The notes beneath the pieces were generated by a model. It saw nothing but the letters and a program-made list of their open reading frames with translations. It was not told the origin of the DNA and ran no database searches. The translations under genes and the position numbers were made by a program. Of a stretch of DNA of 64,000 bases, positions 52,742 through 61,919 are shown in pieces (position 1 is the first letter of the stretch; each line of letters begins with the position of its first letter). The stretch is from DFXE01 sp032054765 (lineage in GTDB: Bacteria; Bacteroidota; Bacteroidia; Bacteroidales; Tannerellaceae), in contig DAMBSC010000014.1 of assembly GCA_032054765.1 (NCBI GenBank), positions 1-64,000 of the forward strand. The letters are read 5' to 3'.

Positions 52742-54670
52742 TTATAAGTCGGTAATAATATCTTCTAATTCTTCACTGACTTTTTCAACTGTTTTAATAT
52801 CCTGGCGTAAGAGTTTGCGTTTATAAATAGCTATAAGGTATACGGGTATACCCAAAGGTAAAAACAATCCGATTATAAGCCCGACCTTTTTATTTAAGTG
52901 AGCACCTAATTGTTTATATCCTCCTATAATAGGGTAGTCCATCAATTTATTCAATACAAGGTTCTGGTCAGAATTAGATAACTCTTCTACAATACTTTCC
53001 ATTTCCAAAGCTAATCGCTCGGCTGCAGGATCTTTTCCTCCATCTTTCCAGTAGGTGAAGTAACCAATCCAACGTTTATGATTTGAAAGATATGCTTTGC
53101 AGTCTGCAATTAGGGTTTCAAGTCGTGGAACCAAGCTCTGGTAGTCTGGAGTGAATATGATAACGTCTTTCTTCTCAACCTTTCGTGAAGATCGTTTTCC
53201 AATCAGATTCTTTAACGCATTCAAATAGGTGTCAGCATTTAATATAACCGAGTCGTTAACTGCTTTATAAGTTAGGAAAACCCCTAATGGAGCTAATACT
53301 GCTGAGCTAAGCCACATTCCCTGCCATGCCGGCCAAACACCGTCGCGAGCCATCTTAAAACCTATATTATTTATGACATAGTAAAAAATAAAGAGAATGA
53401 CAGAAATAACAACGGGTGTACCTAATCCTCCCTTACGTATAATAGCCCCCAAAGGCGCTCCAATAAAGAAAAAGACAATACAGGCAAAAGAAACAGTAAA
53501 TTTATTATGCCATTCGGTCTTATGTCTACGTAATTTTTGAGCTTCATCTCCGATAGTCGCTGCTTTAAAAAGATTGTCTGACTTGAGATACTCTATGGAT
53601 GATTTTGATCGTGTTAATAAAGAAGCTTTATCAGCTGGTTTTTGTGCTTTATATAGACTATCAAAGTTCATTACAATCGTTTCCTGTTGAGTTTTTTCAT
53701 TTGCATTCCCTGTTTTAATTGATGATTGCGTTCCACCTCTTGAAGATGTGCCAGGGAACGTTTTCTTATATGAAGAAGCATAAAAACTGGTTGCGTTTAC
53801 TTCTTTGATGCTATCCAATCGTACTCCCATTGAATCAATTGATGTCTGCAAATCATTCAGATTTTTCCCTATATACTGGTTCTGGAAGAATGTTTCGTCA
53901 GTACGGGCAAAATTGGCATCGAATTCAATCAAGACTTCCTTTGAACTAAAGGATTCCCGACGATAGGGGACAGCCTCTTTAGATTGGGTATTACGATTCT
54001 GTGGATTAACATTCTCAAAAGATTCTCCACTATACATAGTAAGAACAAGGAATAACTTATCGGCTGACGTTTTCATTCTCCCTGAATCAGCTACGAGTAC
54101 ACGAGCATTATTGAAGCCTTCCGAATAGTCGTAAATCATCATATCTTTCAATAATCCTGTCTTATCAGTCTTATCTCTTACGTACAGGTTGTAGCCGGGG
54201 ATATCTTTATAGAAAACACCTTCTGGAATTTCAAGTTCAGGAGATTTCTGTCGCATAGAATAAATAAGTGACCATAGTTTAACCTGGACTACTGGCATTA
54301 CATTATTTTGAAAGAAAAAGGCACCCACACTTACAAATAAAATTAAAATAATCAATGGGCGCATAATATGAATCAGGGAGATTCCTGCCGATTTCATAGC
54401 TAATAGCTCCAGACGCTCCCCTAAATTTCCAAATGTCATCAATGATGCCAATAGAATAGCGAGAGGTAATGCCATGGGTACCAAGGATAGGGCTGCATAC
54501 AAAAACATTTCACCAAGTACCAGCAGATCAAGGCCTTTTCCAACCATGTCGTCTATATACCGCCACAAGAATTGCATCAATACAATAAACAAACAAATAC
54601 CGAAGGTCATGATGAACAACGGTAGGAATGTTTGAAGCATGAAAGTATATAGTCGCTTAATTTTCAACAT
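52742..54670 (-). CDS. LptF/LptG family permease (YjgP/YjgQ)
   Basis: A 642-residue inner-membrane protein of the lipopolysaccharide export ABC transporter. Three N-terminal membrane helices (FLPLFIMTFGICLFIVLMQFLW; YAALSLVPMALPLAILLASL) include FGNLGERLELLAMKSAGISL, the coupling helix that contacts the LptB ATPase. A large periplasmic beta-jellyroll follows (about 130-370), then three C-terminal helices (VSFACIVFFFIGAPLGAIIRKGGLG). Beyond these is a 150-residue C-terminal extension ending with another hydrophobic segment (LIIGLFLPLGIPVYLIAIY), longer than E. coli LptF/G and usual for Bacteroidetes. ATG 54670 is preferred over 54676. LptB is not in this window. Confidence 0.9.
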   Translation of the reverse strand: MLKIKRLYTFMLQTFLPLFIMTFGICLFIVLMQFLWRYIDDMVGKGLDLLVLGEMFLYAALSLVPMALPLAILLASLMTFGNLGERLELLAMKSAGISLIHIMRPLIILILFVSVGAFFFQNNVMPVVQVKLWSLIYSMRQKSPELEIPEGVFYKDIPGYNLYVRDKTDKTGLLKDMMIYDYSEGFNNARVLVADSGRMKTSADKLFLVLTMYSGESFENVNPQNRNTQSKEAVPYRRESFSSKEVLIEFDANFARTDETFFQNQYIGKNLNDLQTSIDSMGVRLDSIKEVNATSFYASSYKKTFPGTSSRGGTQSSIKTGNANEKTQQETIVMNFDSLYKAQKPADKASLLTRSKSSIEYLKSDNLFKAATIGDEAQKLRRHKTEWHNKFTVSFACIVFFFIGAPLGAIIRKGGLGTPVVISVILFIFYYVINNIGFKMARDGVWPAWQGMWLSSAVLAPLGVFLTYKAVNDSVILNADTYLNALKNLIGKRSSRKVEKKDVIIFTPDYQSLVPRLETLIADCKAYLSNHKRWIGYFTYWKDGGKDPAAERLALEMESIVEELSNSDQNLVLNKLMDYPIIGGYKQLGAHLNKKVGLIIGLFLPLGIPVYLIAIYKRKLLRQDIKTVEKVSEELEDIITDL

Positions 54671-54689
54671 TGCCAATCGGTTGAGTAGG

Positions 54690-54697
54690 CAAAAGTA
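54690..54697 (-). promoter_or_regulatory. -7 box of the LptF/G-ribBA transcript
   Basis: TACTTTTG on the minus strand, about 20 nt upstream of the LptF/G-like start. It is probably also the promoter for ribBA. Confidence 0.55.
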
Positions 54698-54741
54698 GTG
54701 TAAAAAACGATAAGAATCCTATAGAATTTTGTAAAACAAAG

Positions 54742-55125
54742 CTAAATACCTAATGTTCTCTTTAATTCTTCTACCTGAGTATCCCAGAGATCTATGGCAT
54801 CTTCTTTCTCATCAGGTTCGGCAAAATCAGTAATTTCAAGTGCTGTGGCTCCGGTTAACTCTATTGTATGGATCATAAATTCAAAATATACAGAAGGATC
54901 TTCTTCATCCACCCATTGATAACGTACAGATATTTCCGGTTTAATGGTAACAATTTCAGCTACTTGTTCTTCCCTATCCCATTTGAAAATGTATTTGTTA
55001 TTATTAATAGAAACATCATCAGCAAACCAAGAAGAAAGTCCCGGTGGAGTGGTGAGGTGATTCCATAAACTTCTTCGCGAAACGGTATCAAAAACGTATT
55101 CAATATGAAACTTCTCTTTCTTCAT
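54742..55125 (-). CDS. START-like/SRPBCC domain protein
   Basis: A 127-residue soluble protein with the helix-grip pattern of the Bacteroidetes START-like family. MKKEKFHIEYVFDTVSRRSLWNHLTTPPGLSSWFADDV opens the domain, as in AHSA1/SRPBCC proteins. KYIFKWDREEQVAEIVTI and VRYQWVDEEDPSVYFEF supply the curved sheet, and IDLWDTQVEELKRTLG is the terminal long helix lining the pocket. It probably binds a small hydrophobic ligand, which cannot be named. The gene is monocistronic, between the tRNA and the LptF/G-like gene. Confidence 0.85.
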   Translation of the reverse strand: MKKEKFHIEYVFDTVSRRSLWNHLTTPPGLSSWFADDVSINNNKYIFKWDREEQVAEIVTIKPEISVRYQWVDEEDPSVYFEFMIHTIELTGATALEITDFAEPDEKEDAIDLWDTQVEELKRTLGI

Positions 55126-55261
55126 TAGTCAAATAATAAATTTTGCACAAGGTACATAAAAGAATCCTATTTCTCTAATCATTGGTATATAAAATTCATA
55201 CGCTTAAATAACATCTCTTATTGGAACAAAGTTTAGCAACTCTTATTTTTTTCAGAAAAGA

Positions 55262-55293
55262 GTTGCACAAGATAAAAATAACATCTACTTTTG
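55262..55293 (+). promoter_or_regulatory. promoter of the tRNA gene
   Basis: GTTG (55262-55265), a 20-bp spacer and TACTTTTG (55286-55293), 24 nt upstream of the mature tRNA 5' end. Confidence 0.7.
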
Positions 55294-55317
55294 CAGCGTT
55301 CAAAAAGAGCGGTTTTT

Positions 55318-55391
55318 GGCGAGATAGCTCAGCTGGTTAGAGCGCATGATTCATAATCATGAGGTCCCCGGTTCAATCCCGGGTCTCGCTA
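55318..55391 (+). tRNA. tRNA-Met (anticodon CAT)
   Basis: A 74-nt cloverleaf: the acceptor stem GGCGAGA pairs with TCTCGCT (one G-T at the end) with discriminator A, the D-arm is AGCTCAGCTGGTTAGAGC, the anticodon arm is CATGA-TTCATAA-TCATG, and the T-arm is CCCGG-TTCAATC-CCGGG. The anticodon is CAT. An elongator tRNA-Met is the likeliest reading; a tRNA-Ile2 with a modified C34 cannot be excluded by eye. CCA is not encoded. Confidence 0.93.
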
Positions 55392-55403
55392 CTTGAAAAG
55401 GAG

Positions 55404-55432
55404 GCAGTTATCGGTAACGATAGCTGCTTTTT
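55404..55432. terminator. terminator between tRNA and EamA gene
   Basis: The 10-bp stem GCAGTTATCG/CGATAGCTGC (one G-T pair) with GTAA loop is followed by TTTTTG. It may serve both convergent units. Confidence 0.8.
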
Positions 55433-55440
55433 GATTGTAA

Positions 55441-56367
55441 TTAGCCCTTTACTGGAAGTTTTGGAAACAACTTGCGTAGGCGTACCAAATAGTTTTTAAC
55501 ATTGCTGCCGGCAATGATAAGAGTTACAGCCAGTATGATAAGTATAATCCCGGAGATAATCCGGAGAGTGAGTTCCTCTCCAAATACCGTTACCCCGAAA
55601 AAGACAGCCGTTACAGGTTCCAAAGCACCAAGTATGGCGGTTGGTGTAGATCCAATATATTGAATAGCACTGGTAGTACATAGAAATGATATTACTGTGG
55701 GAAAAACAGCCAATGCCAGAAGATTAAACCATAGGTGCCAATTCTCAGGTATTAAAAGACTTACTCCAAAATTAACACGTACGAGAAATAAGGAAAGTCC
55801 GAACAGGAGGACATAAAAAGTAATTTTGAGCGTAGCAACATCTTTCAGTATAGGACGGTTTACTGCAACAATATAAATAGCATAGGATAGGGCAGAAGTC
55901 ATAACTAATAAAGTTCCTGTAATACTTAAAGTGGAACCATCACCACCTTTAAAGAGCAAGCCAATACCCCCGACTGCCATTAAAATGCATAACACAGTCA
56001 GTAAGGTTATCTTTTCCCGGAAAAAGGTAGCCATAATTAAGGCCACCATGATTGGGTAAACGAATAATAAAGTCGAAGCTATTCCTGCTTCCATAAAATT
56101 ATAGCTTTGAAAAAGGGTAAGCGAAGAAAGAGAGACCAAAAGCCCCATAGCTACTAATGATAAAAGCTCTTTTTGTTTTAACTTGAAATTACGCCCACGC
56201 GCCTTAACCATAACTCCCAAAATGGGAATCGCAATAAGATAACGGAAAAACAATACGGAATCCGGATCCATTCCAGCTTGATATAAAGGAAGTGCGAATA
56301 ATGGGTTCATCCCATATGTAGCAGCAGCGATAGTCGCCAGTATATATCCTTTTGCCTTTCCGTTCAT
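55441..56367 (-). CDS. EamA/DMT-family transporter
   Basis: A 308-residue inner-membrane protein with ten predicted helices in two EamA repeats. The first repeat starts GYILATIAAATYGMNPLFALPLY and contains ASTLLFVYPIMVALIMATFF; the second contains TSALSYAIYIVAVNR and GALEPVTAVFFGVTVFGEELT, the signature loop of this family. Such proteins export metabolites or amino acids; the substrate is unknown. It has its own -7 box at 56394-56401 (minus strand). Confidence 0.88.
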   Translation of the reverse strand: MNGKAKGYILATIAAATYGMNPLFALPLYQAGMDPDSVLFFRYLIAIPILGVMVKARGRNFKLKQKELLSLVAMGLLVSLSSLTLFQSYNFMEAGIASTLLFVYPIMVALIMATFFREKITLLTVLCILMAVGGIGLLFKGGDGSTLSITGTLLVMTSALSYAIYIVAVNRPILKDVATLKITFYVLLFGLSLFLVRVNFGVSLLIPENWHLWFNLLALAVFPTVISFLCTTSAIQYIGSTPTAILGALEPVTAVFFGVTVFGEELTLRIISGIILIILAVTLIIAGSNVKNYLVRLRKLFPKLPVKG

Positions 56368-56393
56368 AGTATAAAATATTAATTAAACGGATG

Positions 56394-56401
56394 CAAAAGT
56401 A
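56394..56401 (-). promoter_or_regulatory. -7 box of the EamA gene
   Basis: TACTTTTG on the minus strand, 26 nt upstream of the start codon. Confidence 0.5.
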
Positions 56402-56447
56402 CAATAATATAGATATAAAGAAATCTAAAAAATCATTTTTGAAGGAT

Positions 56448-56654
56448 TCACTTTTTCTTATGATCCTGATACCATGCTTTAATTTTCCGCATCTGCATGA
56501 TTGGACAAGGATCGTCGGAAGCAGGACGGTCATCTTTACCAAATATACGGTCGTTATAATCCGATATCCGTTTTCGGTCGTATTTCTTTGTACGCTCAAC
56601 CTCGGCGATAAAGGTTTTGACTTCTTCCAGGTTTATGTTATGACTTGCTTTCAT
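56448..56654 (-). CDS. small conserved-looking protein of unknown function
   Basis: A 68-residue soluble, charged protein from ATG 56654; an in-frame ATG at 56681 would add nine less plausible residues (MFLFYWKNI). The sequence is mostly helical (NINLEEVKTFIAEVERTKKYDRKRISDYNDRIFG), followed by DDPCPIMQMRKIKAWYQDHKKK. Strong helical periodicity and lysine bias support a real gene. It lies alone between EamA and the HAD phosphatase, transcribed from the minus strand. I cannot assign a family. Confidence 0.55.
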   Translation of the reverse strand: MKASHNINLEEVKTFIAEVERTKKYDRKRISDYNDRIFGKDDRPASDDPCPIMQMRKIKAWYQDHKKK

Positions 56655-56718
56655 AATGTTTTTCCAATAGAACAAAAACAAGACAGGTAATGTTATAAAG
56701 ATTATCCCTTTTATCTGC

Positions 56719-56726
56719 TATCTTTG
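56719..56726 (+). promoter_or_regulatory. -7 box of the HAD gene
   Basis: TATCTTTG is a perfect TAnnTTTG element 12 nt upstream of ATG 56739. Confidence 0.55.
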
Positions 56727-56738
56727 TAAAGAAAAAGC

Positions 56739-57410
56739 ATGTTAGCAAACAACCCCGTCAAGCAACCCCTTTTAAATTTAGAAAAAACAGAGACCATACT
56801 ATGGGACTGGAATGGTACGCTTCTTGATGATCTCGACGTTAATATAAAAGTAATTAACCGGATGCTTGCCAGAAGAGGATTAATACAATTGAATCAGATT
56901 ACATATAAAAACGCTTTTTGCTTTCCCGTAAAGCTATTTTACGAAAGAATTGGCATTGATCTAAGGAAAGAATCATTTCAGGAACTTGCTGAAGAATATA
57001 TGTCGGATTTCCGATCCTGTGAAGACGAAATTACTTTGAATGCCGATGCTTCTTTTGTCTTGGATGCCATCCATCGAAGAGGTATCAATCAATATATCCT
57101 CTCTGCCTGTGGAAAAGAAGACTTAATGCGGATGATCAATCTCTTCAATTTGACAGGTAAATTCCGGAAGATTTACGGAGCTGAGAATATATGTGCTCAT
57201 GGAAAAATAGAAACAGGCAAACTACTGATAAAAAAACATTCTATCAACCCCGAACGTACTTTACTTATTGGAGATACTCTGCATGATGCTGAAGTGGCGA
57301 AAGCCATTGGTGTAAACTATATTCTTTATTCAGGAGGGCATAATAATCACAATCTCTTTAGTAAAGAATCAAGGATTATAACACGTTTAAATGAGATATT
57401 GGACTTTTGA
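56739..57410 (+). CDS. HAD-superfamily phosphatase
   Basis: A 223-residue cytosolic hydrolase of the phosphoglycolate-phosphatase-like branch. HAD motif I is TILWDWNGTLLDDLDVN (nucleophile Asp and acid/base Asp are replaced here by the D-W-N order; the first Asp is retained). Motif II is the YILSAC region, motif III the Lys in KKHSINPERTLLIGDT, and motif IV the Asp pair in LIGDTLHDAEVAKAIG. The helical cap lies between motifs I and II. The Asn at the usual second Asp position (DWNGT versus DxDGT) is a recurring variant in some subfamilies but could alter activity. Substrate unknown. Confidence 0.85.
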   Translation: MLANNPVKQPLLNLEKTETILWDWNGTLLDDLDVNIKVINRMLARRGLIQLNQITYKNAFCFPVKLFYERIGIDLRKESFQELAEEYMSDFRSCEDEITLNADASFVLDAIHRRGINQYILSACGKEDLMRMINLFNLTGKFRKIYGAENICAHGKIETGKLLIKKHSINPERTLLIGDTLHDAEVAKAIGVNYILYSGGHNNHNLFSKESRIITRLNEILDF

Positions 57411-57567
57411 AAAATAACTATTTCATTCGAAGTAGTAGTTAGAAATATCAAACTGGGGTATCTTTTATTGGTGTTCTCTATCATTGGTTGTCTTATGGTT
57501 CCTATATCCGGGCTTCAGGTTATTTGTTCCACAAGCATTAATAATTGTTCTAGCGAAAAAGAAAAGA

Positions 57568-57591
57568 GTAGAGACGTAATTACGTCTCTAC
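57568..57591. repeat. 24-bp perfect palindrome over the TolC-gene stop codon
   Basis: GTAGAGACGT-AATT-ACGTCTCTAC. The stop codon (TAG on the minus strand, 57588-57590) lies within it, so it may terminate the efflux operon and may also have defined the protein's end. The word is typical of dispersed Bacteroidetes palindromes (from memory). Confidence 0.75.
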
Positions 57592-58844
57592 ATTCCACAG
57601 GCAGATTCCAGCTCTACCAATGCAACAGCGCAATTATACAGCATTTCGTTGTACGATGTTTGTATATCGTTATATGTGCGTTGAGCATTGAGCACTTCAA
57701 GAATGCTTGTTTCGCCACGTTCGTAGCTATACATTTTCTTGTTCAGGATAATTTCTGCATCATTCAATAAGCTGGTATTGAATTGTTCAACCTGTCGGCT
57801 ACTGATAATGTACTTGTTGTAAGCTTGAACTACTTCCGTGGCTATTTGTAGTTCAATTGCTTCGTATTCCATTTCGCTTTGTTTGGCTGCTATTTGAGCC
57901 GCGCGTAATTCTCCTTTATTCGTGTTTGAAAATTTCAGAGGGATACTGATACCTGCCATAATACCTTTGAATGATGGCGCCGGCGCGATTTCGTTTTTTA
58001 CTGTAGAGGAGTAGGTACCTCCCAAGCTGAGGCCGAGGTCTATCGCTCGGTTGGCTTTTACCAGGCGCAGGTTATTATGTGACATCTCTTTCGACTTTAT
58101 GGCAGCTTGAAGATCTGCACGGTTGTTTTGTGCGGTGACAATCAGTTGCTGTAAGTCGAAATCATGTTCCGAGTAAATCAGTTCTCCTGCGATAGAGTCG
58201 GGCATAGCCATATTTTTACTTCCTTGAAATTGTAGCAATTGGGCTAAGACTTCTTGTAACTCTCCTTTGCTTGAATAGACATCGTTTAGCATACTTGCGG
58301 CTTCCAGTTTCGACTGTCGGGCATCTACTTCCATAATAGAACCAAGTCCGAAGCGTATACTATCGGCTTGTGCAAGCTCAAGCATTCGCAGATAGGAAGA
58401 TTGCTGCACTTCGTACATTCTCTTTTGTTTCAGCGCTGTATAATAAGCTATGGTAGCTTCGGCACGAAGGTTACGGAAATAATCTTCAAGCAGGGATTCT
58501 GTCATTTCTTTTTCGCTCTCAGCCACCCGTATGCGGGCTTTTCTTTTACCTCCCAGTTCTAAGGTATAGCTTAATTCGGCATCTATATTGTAACCCATAT
58601 CGAGGTTCCAGTTTTGATTATTGCCATAACTTACTGATAGTTCAGGATCGGGGAATACTTTAGCGGCTTTCATATTCGCGGTGGCGATGTCCACATTGTA
58701 TTTCTCGGCGAGATAGCTTATGTTACTGTTTTTGACATTATTCATATATTCGTCGAATGTCAGTATTTGCTTTTCCTGTGCTTTTACCGTTAGGGCAAGA
58801 CATAGGAAGAAAACTATCGTTATAATTGATTTTATATTTTTCAT
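57588..58844 (-). CDS. TolC-family outer-membrane efflux protein (CusC-like)
   Basis: A 418-residue outer-membrane factor. The signal peptide (IITIVFFLCLALTVKA) is followed by two long alpha-helical repeats with heptad character (DNRADLQAAIKSKEMSHNNLRLVKANRAIDLGLSLGG and QIATEVVQAYNKYIISSRQVEQF), the TolC fold. It is the last gene of an operon with CusA- and CusB-like genes and overlaps the CusA gene by 4 bp. The C-terminus ends abruptly ELESACGM where a palindrome supplies the stop codon, so some original tail may be lost. It carries metal ions or small molecules out across the outer membrane. Confidence 0.9.
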   Translation of the reverse strand: MKNIKSIITIVFFLCLALTVKAQEKQILTFDEYMNNVKNSNISYLAEKYNVDIATANMKAAKVFPDPELSVSYGNNQNWNLDMGYNIDAELSYTLELGGKRKARIRVAESEKEMTESLLEDYFRNLRAEATIAYYTALKQKRMYEVQQSSYLRMLELAQADSIRFGLGSIMEVDARQSKLEAASMLNDVYSSKGELQEVLAQLLQFQGSKNMAMPDSIAGELIYSEHDFDLQQLIVTAQNNRADLQAAIKSKEMSHNNLRLVKANRAIDLGLSLGGTYSSTVKNEIAPAPSFKGIMAGISIPLKFSNTNKGELRAAQIAAKQSEMEYEAIELQIATEVVQAYNKYIISSRQVEQFNTSLLNDAEIILNKKMYSYERGETSILEVLNAQRTYNDIQTSYNEMLYNCAVALVELESACGM

Positions 58845-61800
58845 CTGATTTCTTTTTCCTTCTTTTTTTCAAGTAAATAATAGAAAGCGGGCAGTACATA
58901 TAGTGTTAATATAGTACCGAAAAGTAATCCATAGACTATAACTGTGGCGAGTGGACGTTGAACGTCGGAGCCAATACCGTGAGAAAGTGAGGCGGGCAAC
59001 AGACCGAGAATGGCAACTGTGGCGGTCATCAGTACGGGACGTAACCTGTGTGAAGAACCGGAGATAACAGCTTCTTTCAATTCGGTTCCGCGCTTTCGCA
59101 GGATATTGATGTGCGATATCATGATCACTCCGTTTTGCAGGAATACACCGAACAGGGCGATAAATCCAACGGCAGACGATACATTAAAGGTCATTCCGCG
59201 AACTACCAGCGCAAGCATTCCTCCGAAAACAGCTAACGGCAACATCCCGATAAGTAATCCTGCCTGACGGAATTTACCAAAGGTAAAGAACAGGAGAAGG
59301 AACATCACGGCGAGAGTGATAGGCATAATGACAGCCAAACGGCCATAAGCACGTCGTTGATTCTCTAACTGTCCGTCCCAGTGGAAACGGAATTTGGAAT
59401 GGTCGTAAGGAACCTGTTCTTCTATTTTCGATCGGGCTTCACTGACGTATGAAGTCAAATCCCGTCCTCGCAGGTTAATACGTACGGTAACGAAACGTTG
59501 GTTCATTTCCCGCGAGATCATACTGGCGCCCGAAGTCATTTTAACCTGTGCCACAGCAGAAAGGGGAATCATTGCTCCTGAGCCGGAGGTTAGCATAAGA
59601 GATCCTATCTTTTCGGGCGTATCACGTGACTCTTCCTTATAACGGCAAATTACATCATACACTCTGCTATCAATAAATACCTGCGAAATGGCTTTCCCGC
59701 CGATAGCTACCTCTATAAGTTCTGCCACATCGGCTACATTTAACCCGTATTGAGCGATCTTTTCGCGGTCAGCTACAATCTGAAGCTGAGGAAGGAATGG
59801 TTCTTCCATTATACCGACATCGCCGGTGCCTTCTATATTCCCTAACACTTTTATTACTTTTTCAGCAATATGGCGGCTTTCAGTGATATCTTCGCCGTAT
59901 ATCTTTATCGCCAAATCACTATGTGCGCCGGCAATCTGATCCATAACCATATCGATAATTGGCTGGGAAAAACCGACGTTGTATCCGGGCATGGTATCGA
60001 CCATAGCTGCCATATCTGCTATGAGGTCTTTCTTCCGACGACCGTTTTTCCATGTGTCATAAGGTTTCAACCCTACCATAACCTCGATATGCGAGAAGGA
60101 GAACGGGCAAACGCCCTCGTCGTCGCGTCCCGTTTGGGTCATTACGTACGTTACCTCATCATAATGTTTAACCTTATCCCTGAGGGCAGTTGCCATTTCA
60201 GAGGATTTCTCGAGCGACATCCCCGGAGGGAGCTGTATTTGAAGCCAGATACTTCCTTCATCGAGTTGGGGCAGGAAGTCTTTTCCTACAAATACTGAAA
60301 GACCTACAACTGAAGCCAATACTATAGCGATGGGAGCAGCTATCTTTTTTGGGGTAGCAATAATCTTTGCAGTCTGATGTTTGTAGATTTCCGTCAGGCG
60401 TTCGAGCCAGCGGTTATGATATACCTTCTGAGGCTTTTTATAAACGGCAAAAGCTAATCCTGGAATGAGAATTAAAGCCGAGGCCAATGCTCCCAACAGG
60501 GCAAAGCTCAACGTAAATGCCATTGGAGTAAAGAGTTTCTGTTCCACTCTTTCGAATGCGAATAATGGCAAATAAGCTATAATGATAATTAAAGTGGCAA
60601 AGAATATTGGTTTGGCAACCTCAGCAACACGCTTGGCTATGGTACTTGCTTCTAAAGAAGAATCAGGATTATCCTCTCGTTTTTTGAGGATAGTTTCCAT
60701 CATTACAATGGTGCCGTCTACAATAATACCAAAGTCGATAGCTCCCAGCGAGAGCAGATTGGCCGGAATATCGGTCAACAACATCAGGATAAAGGCTACC
60801 AGCAACGATATTGGAATAGTGATGGTTGCCAACAACGCTCCCTTCGGGCTTCCGAGGAATATAATCAGTACACCGATAACCAGTAGAATCCCGAATGAAA
60901 GGGTATGCGAAATCGTGTTCAATGTAGCGTCCACCAATTCGGTACGGTCGTAAAAGGTATGGATTTGTACGCCTTCGGGGAGGCCGTTTTTATTCAGGTC
61001 GTCTACCGTTTCATTTATCTTCCTTAGTACACGTGAAGGGTTTTCATATCGCAGTAGTTGCACCATGCCCTGCACACCGTCTTCATAATCTATGTCGGCA
61101 TCCACATAGCCCATGATACCTTTGCGTTCGAGGCTTCCGTATTTCAGCTCGCCTAAATCCTTTATATAGACAGGCACTCCACCGACGGTTTTCACCACAA
61201 TATTACCCAGATCTTGTAAATCGCTCACAAGACCCACGCCGCGTACTACATAACTTAAATCTCCGCGGATAAGCGTACTGCCTCCCGCATTGGAATTATT
61301 AAGCTCTATAGACTCGGTGACTTCGCTAAGTGAAAGATTATATTTAGTCAGTTTGTCGGGATCTATTTCTATCTGGAACTGAGTGGTAAGGCCGCCGAAA
61401 TTAGAGACGTCGGCAATTCCATGAATTTGCCTTAGTCGGGGAATGATCAGCCAGTGGTTGAGTTCGGTAAGTTCACGCAGGCTTTTGTTTCCTGTAATGA
61501 CATAACGATATATTTCGCCTGTGGGTGATGTCAACGGATCGAGTCCGGGTTTGGCATCGAAAGGAAGATCAACTTCCGAGATACGTTCCAATACCCGTTG
61601 ACGGGCCCAGTAGTCGTCTACTCCATCTTCGAAAACAAGCGTTATTTTGGAGATACCGAAGAAGTTCTTGCTTCGCATCACTTTCAGACCCGGGATACCA
61701 TTGAGTTCACGTTCGAGGGGAATGGTGATCTGTTGTTCTATTTCCGAAACGGCAAGTCCCGGTACTTGTGTGGCGACACCCACTGATACATCCGCAATAT

Positions 61801-61918
61801 CAGGATAGGCATCGATGGCCAGTTGTCTCCAGGCATATATCCCGATTGCCGAGATAATGACAAATACAGTCGCTATCAGCCAGCGACGGTTGATAAGAAG
61901 ATTGATAAGCTTTTCCAT
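58841..61918 (-). CDS. heavy-metal RND efflux pump (CusA/CzcA family)
   Basis: A 1025-residue proton-driven inner-membrane pump with 12 membrane helices and two periplasmic loops. AIDAYPDIADVSVGVATQVPGL at the N-terminus and NLLSLGAIDFGIIVDGTIVMMETIL (the HME-RND signature with conserved Asp residues in helix 4) place it in the metal-exporting branch. The second half carries GFIALFGVFLQNGVIMISHI and RLRPVLMTATVAILGLLP. Copper/silver versus cobalt/zinc/cadmium cannot be decided by eye. It overlaps the TolC-like gene by 4 bp and follows the adaptor gene after 1 bp, forming a tripartite complex with them. Confidence 0.95.
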   Translation of the reverse strand: MEKLINLLINRRWLIATVFVIISAIGIYAWRQLAIDAYPDIADVSVGVATQVPGLAVSEIEQQITIPLERELNGIPGLKVMRSKNFFGISKITLVFEDGVDDYWARQRVLERISEVDLPFDAKPGLDPLTSPTGEIYRYVITGNKSLRELTELNHWLIIPRLRQIHGIADVSNFGGLTTQFQIEIDPDKLTKYNLSLSEVTESIELNNSNAGGSTLIRGDLSYVVRGVGLVSDLQDLGNIVVKTVGGVPVYIKDLGELKYGSLERKGIMGYVDADIDYEDGVQGMVQLLRYENPSRVLRKINETVDDLNKNGLPEGVQIHTFYDRTELVDATLNTISHTLSFGILLVIGVLIIFLGSPKGALLATITIPISLLVAFILMLLTDIPANLLSLGAIDFGIIVDGTIVMMETILKKREDNPDSSLEASTIAKRVAEVAKPIFFATLIIIIAYLPLFAFERVEQKLFTPMAFTLSFALLGALASALILIPGLAFAVYKKPQKVYHNRWLERLTEIYKHQTAKIIATPKKIAAPIAIVLASVVGLSVFVGKDFLPQLDEGSIWLQIQLPPGMSLEKSSEMATALRDKVKHYDEVTYVMTQTGRDDEGVCPFSFSHIEVMVGLKPYDTWKNGRRKKDLIADMAAMVDTMPGYNVGFSQPIIDMVMDQIAGAHSDLAIKIYGEDITESRHIAEKVIKVLGNIEGTGDVGIMEEPFLPQLQIVADREKIAQYGLNVADVAELIEVAIGGKAISQVFIDSRVYDVICRYKEESRDTPEKIGSLMLTSGSGAMIPLSAVAQVKMTSGASMISREMNQRFVTVRINLRGRDLTSYVSEARSKIEEQVPYDHSKFRFHWDGQLENQRRAYGRLAVIMPITLAVMFLLLFFTFGKFRQAGLLIGMLPLAVFGGMLALVVRGMTFNVSSAVGFIALFGVFLQNGVIMISHINILRKRGTELKEAVISGSSHRLRPVLMTATVAILGLLPASLSHGIGSDVQRPLATVIVYGLLFGTILTLYVLPAFYYLLEKKKEKEIR

Positions 61919-61919
61919 A

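Noticed and set aside
55318..55391. tRNA as integration site of a mobile island
   Set aside because: No integrase and no repeated tRNA 3' end nearby; both flanks are ordinary genes.
57468..57770. Plus-strand frame of 100 codons
   Set aside because: It runs over the palindrome and antisense to the TolC-like gene; composition is that of a shadow frame.
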